This document shows positions 1 to 5,075 of a DNA stretch of 5,075 nt, one piece after another. The DNA is taken from positions 1 through 5,075 of the forward strand of contig DMKK01000200.1 in NCBI GenBank assembly GCA_003454335.1, in the 5' to 3' direction. The translations under genes and the position numbers were made by a program. The first letter of the stretch is position 1. The number at the start of each line of letters is the position of its first letter. The stretch comes from Gammaproteobacteria bacterium. Lineage in GTDB: Bacteria; Pseudomonadota; Gammaproteobacteria; UBA9214. Below the pieces are notes generated by a model, which saw only the letters and a program-made list of their open reading frames with translations, was not told the origin of the DNA and searched no databases.

Positions 1-1805
1 ACGTCGACCCGGGGGACCGGAACCATTTGCTGCTGGCCATCCGGCCACGTGATATGCAGTTCATTCGTTGCATTGGCAGACCCCAGACCAAAGGTCAGCG
101 GTAACTCGGACTGGGACAGGTAGCTGCGTGTTGGCATCACCACCCGCCGCTGGGTGACGCCGCCAACCGACAGTTCCACAACAGCACCAATGGCATTCCT
201 GTTTGCGGTGTTGCCAGTCAGCCGTACCCGCAGCCAATGGTGTCCGAGTGACTGTTCATTGCGGAACAGCATGGCCCTGCGTCCATTCTGGACAACTATA
301 ATATCAAGGTCACCATCGTTATCGATATCCGCATAGGCGGCACCACGGCCGACCATGGGAGTGGCCAGATCACCGGTCCCGGCGACAGCGACAAAGCGGC
401 CGCGACAGGCCGAGCCGCAATTCCAGAACAGCTGGGCGGCCTGTGCATAGGTCTGGCTGGACTGCACGACATTGATCTCGGTTTCCAGGTGCCCGTTGGC
501 CTGAAACAGATCGAGGCGGCCGTCCAGATCATAGTCGAAGAAGAACAGGCCAAAGGTCAGTGCCAGTCGTGATGCCGGTCCGAATCCTTCCAGAATCGCT
601 TCGTCGGCAAACGGCGGCTGCCCGCCGACCGTGACATACAGTGAGCTCATTTCGTTGGCGAAGTTGCCAATACCGATGCCGAGGTCACCATCATTGCGAA
701 AGTATGCGGCATCCATACCCATGGCGCCGGTGGCCTTGCCGTTGCGGTCGAAGGCAATGCCTTCCAATGCGCCGATCTCCTCGAACTGCCCTTCGCCAAG
801 GTTGTGATAGAGGAAATTCTGAGTCGTGTCGTTGGCTACGAACAGGTCCATGCGGCCGTCCCGGTCATAGTCCACGGGGGCCACGGCCAGCGCCTTGCCT
901 GTTTGTGCCTGTGTGACAGGGTCGGTGATTACGATGCCTGCAGCTTGCGACACATCGCTGAAACGGCCCTGACCGTCATTACGATACAGCCGGTTGGTGG
1001 TACCGAAAAAGTGGTTGGGCGCACCGATTGCGCGTCCCAGACCGGTGACGCGGAAGTCGATCTCCAGGTCGATCTCACGCGACCACTGGATATAGTTGCC
1101 GACAAACAGATCAAGGTCACCGTCATTGTCGATATCAAGGAAGGCGGCCGCCGTACTCCAGTCGGCGGGCTGACCGGCCGTGCCACTGGTGGTCGTGATA
1201 TCGGTAAAATGTCCCTGCCCGTTTTTTAACAGATAATTCTCTCCCAGCGTCGTGATGTACAGGTCCGTCCAGCCGTCATTGTCGAGGTCACCGGTTGCCA
1301 CGCCCATGCCGAAGCAATTGATGGCCAGACCGGCCTCCCGGGTAACGTCGGCGAACTGTCCGCTACCATCGTTCTGATACAGTGCGAGAGTGGGTGTCGT
1401 GTCCTGTTCATGCCCTGGAAACCAGCTGGAATTCACCAGTAGCAGGTCCTGGTCACCATCATTGTCGTAATCAAAAAATGCCGCACCGCTACCGATACTC
1501 TCCGGCATGAGCTTGTCACCGTAGGCACCGTTGGTATGGACGAAATCGATGCCTGCTGCACGGGTGATATCCCTGAAGATCACTGTCGGAGGCGTTTCTG
1601 GCTGCGCGCCCTCCTCGATTACCGGGCCGGACACGATGGCTTCTTCAATGGTGACGGCGGGTGTTGTGTCACGGCTCAGGTACCAGCCGGTGCCCGCTGC
1701 GATACTCCCGATTCCCAGTATGATGGCGAGAGAACGGCGAAACCAGTGGCGAATAAGGGCTTCGCCAGCCTGCGTTTTGTCAGTATGTTCCTGGTGTTTT
1801 GTCAT
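1..1805 (-). CDS. CRTAC1-like FG-GAP/VCBS beta-propeller protein with ASPIC/UnbV domain (3' end cut by window)
   Basis: The frame is open from ATG at 1805 to the window edge (601 codons plus two bases). The start is fixed: a TAG lies three codons upstream and no other start codon intervenes. Residues 1-24 are a basic N-terminus (RHWFRR at 19-24) before one hydrophobic segment (about 25-43), so the protein is probably an inner-membrane-anchored periplasmic protein. Six D-x-D-x-D-G calcium-loop motifs begin at residues 112, 173, 224, 312, 424 and 493. A degenerate seventh (FRNDGDL, 369-375) fills the gap between the fourth and fifth, which suits a seven-bladed propeller. Residues about 524-598 match the ASPIC/UnbV domain (NRNAIGAVVELSVGG, TRSYLSQSELPLTFGLG, ITWPDG). 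Only a short tail should be missing. C463 and C467 form a close cysteine pair where relatives usually have none. Family members are thought to bind proteins or carbohydrates; no catalytic residues are evident. It lies downstream of the multihaem cytochrome gene but has its own FNR-type promoter. Confidence 0.93.
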   Translation of the reverse strand, partial: MTKHQEHTDKTQAGEALIRHWFRRSLAIILGIGSIAAGTGWYLSRDTTPAVTIEEAIVSGPVIEEGAQPETPPTVIFRDITRAAGIDFVHTNGAYGDKLMPESIGSGAAFFDYDNDGDQDLLLVNSSWFPGHEQDTTPTLALYQNDGSGQFADVTREAGLAINCFGMGVATGDLDNDGWTDLYITTLGENYLLKNGQGHFTDITTTSGTAGQPADWSTAAAFLDIDNDGDLDLFVGNYIQWSREIDLEIDFRVTGLGRAIGAPNHFFGTTNRLYRNDGQGRFSDVSQAAGIVITDPVTQAQTGKALAVAPVDYDRDGRMDLFVANDTTQNFLYHNLGEGQFEEIGALEGIAFDRNGKATGAMGMDAAYFRNDGDLGIGIGNFANEMSSLYVTVGGQPPFADEAILEGFGPASRLALTFGLFFFDYDLDGRLDLFQANGHLETEINVVQSSQTYAQAAQLFWNCGSACRGRFVAVAGTGDLATPMVGRGAAYADIDNDGDLDIIVVQNGRRAMLFRNEQSLGHHWLRVRLTGNTANRNAIGAVVELSVGGVTQRRVVMPTRSYLSQSELPLTFGLGSANATNELHITWPDGQQQMVPVPRVD

Positions 1806-1838
1806 GAATGGCTATCAGATAATGGAAATATTCTCGCA

Positions 1839-1844
1839 ATTCTA
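1839..1844 (-). promoter_or_regulatory. Probable -10 element of the CRTAC1-like gene
   Basis: Read on the minus strand the hexamer is TAGAAT, five of six matches to TATAAT. The predicted start of transcription is near 1832-1833, giving a leader of about 28 bases. The hexamer 17 bases upstream (1862-1867, TTCATC) is a poor -35 match, as expected for a promoter that depends on an activator bound next to it. No purine-rich ribosome-binding site is visible before the ATG at 1805. Confidence 0.6.
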
Positions 1845-1867
1845 CAAGCTGGCACCAGGGTGATGAA

Positions 1868-1881
1868 TTGATGTAAATCAT
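1868..1881 (-). promoter_or_regulatory. FNR/ANR/DNR-type operator
   Basis: On the minus strand the site reads ATGAT-TTAC-ATCAA, nine of ten matches to the FNR consensus TTGAT-N4-ATCAA. Its centre (1874.5) is 41.5-42.5 bases upstream of the start predicted from the TAGAAT -10 element. That is the classical position for class II activation, where the regulator overlaps the -35 region. FNR-family proteins respond to low oxygen, or to nitric oxide in the DNR/NNR branch, and sequence alone does not separate them. It lies in an AT-rich intergenic stretch and faces only the propeller gene. Confidence 0.72.
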
Positions 1882-1913
1882 TTATTGCAGTGTCATTACA
1901 TTGATTCTGTGAT

Positions 1914-1964
1914 TGTAGGAGCGCCGTCCCCGGCGCGATTCGCGGCAAGGACGCCGCTCCTGCA
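1914..1964. repeat. REP-like GTAGGAGC palindrome
   Basis: Two 16-base arms, 1914-1929 (TGTAGGAGCGCCGTCC) and 1949-1964 (GGACGCCGCTCCTGCA), pair with one G-T wobble and one C-C mismatch. The apical part holds a second small palindrome, CGCGATTCGCG (1934-1944). The GTAGGAGC edge and its inverted copy resemble the REP elements common between genes of Pseudomonas, Stenotrophomonas and other gammaproteobacteria, which are mobilised in trans by RAYT (TnpA-REP) transposases. It begins 28 bases after the cytochrome stop codon and lies upstream of the FNR-type box. No T-run follows on either strand, so it is not a typical intrinsic terminator, although the folded RNA could shield the 3' end of the cytochrome message. 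Confidence 0.7.
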
Positions 1965-1992
1965 GCAGTAGCACCCGGGAGGACCCTGTTGA

Positions 1993-4761
1993 TTACGGCC
2001 GGTTGACATGGCCCCGGGCTAGCTGCCTGGTTTCTTCGTGTGCATGCCGTCCCAGATCATAGATGGCAATGGCGGAGGCAGCATGATCGGCGGCCGGGTT
2101 TTCACGGCGGTGCCGGGCGACGGCCTGTCCAACGGCATGATCATCCGGACGATATTTTTCATGTAATGCCCGATGCTGTGTGGCCCTGTCAGGATTGCCG
2201 AGCTGTGCATGGATCAGACCGAGGTTGTAATGCGCGGCAAGATTTTCCGGGTCTATTTGCAACGCCTTGTCAAACCAGACCTGCGCCTGTTCCAGCAGTT
2301 CGCGCTGCTGCTTGCCACGTAGCTGCCGGCTGCGTTCATACAGGGTGCGACCCAGCTCATTCAGCACCCTGACATCATAGGAAAAGTCGAAACCACGCTG
2401 GCGTGCAGCCGCGAACCGGTTGTTGATGAGGGTTTCAAGTGTCTGAGTCGCGATCTCGAGGTGGCCGTTTTCCCGGTCGATCAGCGCACTGTACCAGGCG
2501 ATTGTCCATGGAGGTGCCTGTTGTTCACTGGCACGCTGCAGTGCGCTGGCGGCCTGTTCAAGTTGTCCTTCCTTGAAGTACACCCGGGCCAGGTTCAGTG
2601 CGCCGGTGCTTTCCCCCAGGGCTTCTGCCTGATGAAATGCCTGTTCCGCCTGGCGCAGTTCACCCTTGCTGGAACCGCTGTCGCCTGCACGCAGCAGCCC
2701 GATGCCGTAATCATTCCAGCGCTCGGCAGGTTTGATGAGTGGGGGCTGTTGTTTAGCGAGGCTGTCCTGCTGTCCCTGTACCGGCAACAGCAGCCGGTCA
2801 GACGCCATCACCGTGATCGGCAGTTCATTACGGGTAAACTGTTTGCCTTGCAGGTGCTGCAGGTAGCTGGTGTCAAATTTGCGGTAGTTCAGGTGTGCCT
2901 CGATGGCAACCGGTCCCTGTACGTCAACAGGTATGTCCAGCAGGTAATGCACCACGGTCGCAGCGCCCGGCGGGATCTGGTGATTGTAGAGTGCGACAAA
3001 GATATCCTGGCCGTTGCGCCGGTCAATACGTTTGCCCTGCTGGTCCAGTACATAGGCATTGACGAAGTAGGACCAGGGATCGACTGCACCCTGTTCATCC
3101 AGGTCACCGCTACGGCCAATGAGCTTGCCGTCAGCCGTGGCGGTGATATCCAGCCACAGTTCATTGGAATCAGTCGTGCCCTGGGTCAGGTGATGCCCTA
3201 CCCCGGTGGTACGGATAACGATCTCGATCAGGTAGCGATTGCCGGGTACCAGCTCGGGAAGTGATGGTCGCAACGGAGCATGCAACTGGCCATCGATACG
3301 ACCGGCTTCCTTGATGGCAAAGATGTCGATGCGTGTGACATTACTGAGGCGCTCCTGATGTGCCTGCATGACCCAGTCAGGCAGGTCCAGCAAATGGGTG
3401 ATGCCGGTATTGGCCGCCGGAAACTGGTGATTGTGAATGCTGCGCTGCCCCGCTTCGCTGAAATCACGTGCTGCCGGATCGTCTGAGGGCGTCAACGGCA
3501 TATGACACTCGCTGCAGCGTGCTACAGCCTTTGCCGGGTAGTAAAAACTGTCAACCCGGTGCCCGGAAACACCGCTCTGCAAGAAACTGTCGTAGTGGTC
3601 CTGGCCGCGCAACCAGCGGTAATGATTCACCTCGGCCGGCAGGTTTGCCTTGTGGCAGGTCGAGCAGAACTCGGCGGTGCGGTGCAAGGGTTTCAACAGG
3701 GTTTTCCTGTGGAATGCCGGCTTGGCCTTGATGAGCTGTGCATTGATACTGCGCAGCAGCGCCGATTCGCTGAATGCAAAGGGGTATCGCGGTGGATCGA
3801 CGATGGTGAAATCACCATTGCCGTGTACACCGTTTACCCGGGTGATGGCGTGGCAGGTCATGCAGGTGATGCCGGCCTGTCCGGTCGGGTTGTGCTCTGT
3901 ATCGTAATCCGGGTCATCGAACTGCCCGCTGAACAGGGGGACCTGATCGTGGCAGGCGGCACAAAAACGGGCGGCCTGTACCGTGCCGTCGCGTTGCAAT
4001 ACGACCCTGCGTGTTTCCTCTACACTGAACTTGTAGGCCGGGTTATTAAAGGAGCTAAAGCGGTGCATGCTCTGCTCGTGCGTCTTCGCAATGTCGGGGT
4101 GACACTCCGCACAGGTATCATCCGTCATCAGATGTTCGGGGGGGATCACATCACTGCCCTGTACGATTGCCAGCGAGGGAGAAAATTGCACTGTTTTCCC
4201 GGCAGTTCTGTCGGTTAGAAACATTGCCTGCAGCACGACCATGGCAGCCGCAAATCCCGTGGCGGCAAGCGACCAGCGCAACCCGTTCTTCCAGCGGATT
4301 GGCCGCCCGGCCAGGCGATGCAGAACAAACAGCCAGACCAGCACAAACGGGCTGATTACGTGCAACCAGTAACCAATACGTCGCACCTGCGGATCGTTGA
4401 TTTCAAAAAAATCGAAGCGGGTCAGCAACAGTCCTGAAATCAACAACACCAGTGCCGTGAAAAATAGTCCCATGCCCGCCCTGACGGCATAGCGGTTGGG
4501 GCGGCGCCAGGCACGCCGCATGTGGGCAAGGGCAAACACGATCACCGGCAGGGTAATCAACAGGCCCAGGGCCAGGTGCAGCAGGAACATCAGTAAGTAA
4601 AAATAGTTCTGGTGGACTTCACCGCCCAGCTGCTCAAGCAGAGATATGGCTGCCAGGTACACCGAGTTGACCACCAGCAGTGCAAACAGCAGAAAGACGG
4701 CGCCGAGCAGGCGCCCGAGGCGTGCATTAATAACGGGTATGAATTTGTGTCTGTCAAGCAT
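1993..4761 (-). CDS. Membrane-anchored pentahaem cytochrome c (cytochrome c554-like) with C-terminal TPR region
   Basis: Complete at 922 residues. ATG at 4761 is the only good start before an in-frame TAG at 4801-4803; no clear ribosome-binding site is visible. Five hydrophobic helices lie at about 17-42, 52-80, 94-116, 129-151 and 161-183. Positive loops (MRRAWRRPNR, HRLAGRPIRWK) place the N-terminus inside and the rest in the periplasm. H62 and H80 in helix 2 and H134 and H148 in helix 4 could ligate two b haems. Five CXXCH motifs follow with cysteines at 217/220, 267/270, 300/303, 366/369 and 416/419; HEQSMH after the first and HNHQFPAANT (443-452) are typical of cytochrome c554-related multihaem proteins. 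Residues about 475-655 are beta-rich (GHHLTQGTTDSNELWLDI region), and about 680-874 hold roughly five TPR-like units. The likely role is electron transfer between the quinol pool and a periplasmic partner; the substrate is unknown. The CRTAC1-like gene follows 187 bases downstream. Confidence 0.93.
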   Translation of the reverse strand: MLDRHKFIPVINARLGRLLGAVFLLFALLVVNSVYLAAISLLEQLGGEVHQNYFYLLMFLLHLALGLLITLPVIVFALAHMRRAWRRPNRYAVRAGMGLFFTALVLLISGLLLTRFDFFEINDPQVRRIGYWLHVISPFVLVWLFVLHRLAGRPIRWKNGLRWSLAATGFAAAMVVLQAMFLTDRTAGKTVQFSPSLAIVQGSDVIPPEHLMTDDTCAECHPDIAKTHEQSMHRFSSFNNPAYKFSVEETRRVVLQRDGTVQAARFCAACHDQVPLFSGQFDDPDYDTEHNPTGQAGITCMTCHAITRVNGVHGNGDFTIVDPPRYPFAFSESALLRSINAQLIKAKPAFHRKTLLKPLHRTAEFCSTCHKANLPAEVNHYRWLRGQDHYDSFLQSGVSGHRVDSFYYPAKAVARCSECHMPLTPSDDPAARDFSEAGQRSIHNHQFPAANTGITHLLDLPDWVMQAHQERLSNVTRIDIFAIKEAGRIDGQLHAPLRPSLPELVPGNRYLIEIVIRTTGVGHHLTQGTTDSNELWLDITATADGKLIGRSGDLDEQGAVDPWSYFVNAYVLDQQGKRIDRRNGQDIFVALYNHQIPPGAATVVHYLLDIPVDVQGPVAIEAHLNYRKFDTSYLQHLQGKQFTRNELPITVMASDRLLLPVQGQQDSLAKQQPPLIKPAERWNDYGIGLLRAGDSGSSKGELRQAEQAFHQAEALGESTGALNLARVYFKEGQLEQAASALQRASEQQAPPWTIAWYSALIDRENGHLEIATQTLETLINNRFAAARQRGFDFSYDVRVLNELGRTLYERSRQLRGKQQRELLEQAQVWFDKALQIDPENLAAHYNLGLIHAQLGNPDRATQHRALHEKYRPDDHAVGQAVARHRRENPAADHAASAIAIYDLGRHAHEETRQLARGHVNRP

Positions 4762-4817
4762 GCCGTGTTCGTTGCAAGGCCATGCGAGTAAATACCGGGC
4801 CTATGATTTCAAAGAAT

Positions 4818-4823
4818 ATTGTA
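4818..4823 (-). promoter_or_regulatory. Weak candidate -10 element for the cytochrome gene
   Basis: On the minus strand the hexamer reads TACAAT (five of six to TATAAT), 56 bases before the ATG at 4761. The hexamer 17 bases upstream (4841-4846, TTATTA) matches only half of the -35 consensus. The surrounding bases are AT-rich, and such matches are common there by chance. I see no FNR-type box in this leader, in contrast to the downstream gene. Confidence 0.2.
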
Positions 4824-4941
4824 GTGCTTATAACGACTGATAATAAAGTCTGACGATACGCGGGGAGGTGTTCCGATGCCGCCAAGAGCAATCAAAAATT
4901 GAGACGCGGATTGCATGTAGCCCCTGTGTTTGTATTAGGGA

Positions 4942-4987
4942 ACCCGCCCCGATTGAGTTATCTGCTGCGTGGTCAATCGGGGCGGGT
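4942..4987 (-). terminator. Perfect 15-bp inverted repeat after the hydrolase gene, possible terminator
   Basis: Arms 4942-4956 (ACCCGCCCCGATTGA) and 4973-4987 (TCAATCGGGGCGGGT) are exact reverse complements around a 16-base loop. The hairpin starts 13 bases after the hydrolase stop codon, the usual place for a terminator. It is GC-rich and very stable, but the minus strand continues TCCCTAATAC with no T-run, so it does not meet the classical intrinsic terminator pattern. It could act as an RNA 3'-end stabiliser, or be the binding site of a dimeric protein. Confidence 0.5.
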
Positions 4988-5000
4988 CAAGTCGCGTTCG

Positions 5001-5075
5001 CTAATCTGCCAGGGCCCTCCCCACTTCTTCGGCAAGAATGGCATGTGTTGCCTTTGTCGGGTGGACGCCGTCCCA
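5001..5075 (-). CDS. SGNH/GDSL-type esterase or lipase, C-terminal 24 residues only
   Basis: Only the last 24 codons and the TAG stop (5003-5001) are inside the window; the rest lies beyond base 5075. The visible peptide starts WDGVHPTKATHAILAEEVG and ends RALAD. The W-D-x-x-H-P-T sequence followed by an alanine-rich amphipathic helix is the C-terminal block V of SGNH/GDSL hydrolases, in which the aspartate (codon 5072-5070) and histidine (codon 5063-5061) complete the catalytic triad with a serine near the N-terminus. This form is typical of the secreted phospholipase/haemolysin/esterase branch. The substrate, any signal peptide and any autotransporter domain cannot be judged. The terminator-like hairpin and a 239-base gap make co-transcription with the cytochrome gene unlikely. 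Confidence 0.75.
   Translation of the reverse strand, partial: WDGVHPTKATHAILAEEVGRALAD

Noticed and set aside
804..1229. 141-codon open frame on the plus strand
   Set aside because: Antisense to the propeller gene. Its repeated valine- and isoleucine-rich motifs are mirror images of the D-x-D-x-D-G coding repeats.
300..1480. Recurring GGTCACC-x-TCATTGTCG-like DNA segments at irregular intervals
   Set aside because: They encode the repeated calcium-loop motifs of the propeller blades. The spacing follows the blades and is too irregular for a CRISPR array or a tandem DNA repeat.
1536..1871. Overlapping 110- and 111-codon plus-strand frames across the start of the propeller gene
   Set aside because: They run antisense through the N-terminal coding region and the promoter, with no recognisable protein features.
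1901..1915. Second possible FNR-type half site (TTGATTCTGTGATT on the plus strand)
   Set aside because: Only the left half matches; the right half diverges too much, and it does not align with any -10 element.
2461..3264. 267-codon open frame on the plus strand
   Set aside because: It lies entirely antisense to the cytochrome gene, whose protein has clear haem, beta and TPR domains here. The plus-strand product is cysteine- and valine-rich with no recognisable domain.
3502..4218. 238-codon open frame on the plus strand
   Set aside because: Antisense to the haem-binding region of the cytochrome. It is explained by the codon bias of the real gene and has no recognisable domain or start signal.
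4809..4916. 35-codon minus-strand frame in the cytochrome leader (ATG at 4916, GGGG a few bases before it)
   Set aside because: It could be an upstream peptide, but the purine run is very close to the ATG, no family is recognisable and a frame of this length is expected by chance. Kept only as a note.

Overview
The window looks like a stretch of gammaproteobacterial chromosome. This rests on the moderately high GC, a GTAGGAGC-type REP-like palindrome, and an FNR/ANR-type operator. The assignment is inference; no rRNA or other phylogenetic marker is present. All recognisable genes lie on the minus strand, so the biological reading direction is from high to low coordinates.

Layout in transcription order. 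(1) 5075-5001: the last 24 codons of an SGNH/GDSL-type hydrolase, keeping the C-terminal D-x-x-H catalytic block. A perfect 15-bp inverted repeat (4942-4987) follows. (2) About 180 bases of leader without a convincing gene (4762-4941). (3) 4761-1993: a complete 922-residue fusion protein. It has five predicted membrane helices with paired histidines, a periplasmic cytochrome c554-like region with five CXXCH haem motifs, a beta-rich domain and a C-terminal TPR region. (4) A 187-base spacer with a REP-like palindrome (1914-1964) and a well-formed FNR-type promoter (box 1868-1881, -10 at 1839-1844). (5) 1805-1: a membrane-anchored FG-GAP/VCBS beta-propeller protein with a C-terminal ASPIC/UnbV domain (CRTAC1 family), 601 codons visible and cut by the window edge just before its expected C-terminus. 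It is an open frame running off the edge.

Working model (inference): the cytochrome could take electrons from the quinol pool through putative b-type haems in its membrane part and pass them to its five periplasmic c haems. Its TPR region and the neighbouring periplasmic propeller would act as partner-binding or assembly surfaces. The FNR-type operator in front of the propeller gene points to induction under low oxygen, which suits an anaerobic or microaerobic respiratory role. The substrate cannot be read from the sequence. The two proteins belong to known broad families; the least characterised aspects are the domain combination, their pairing and the regulation.
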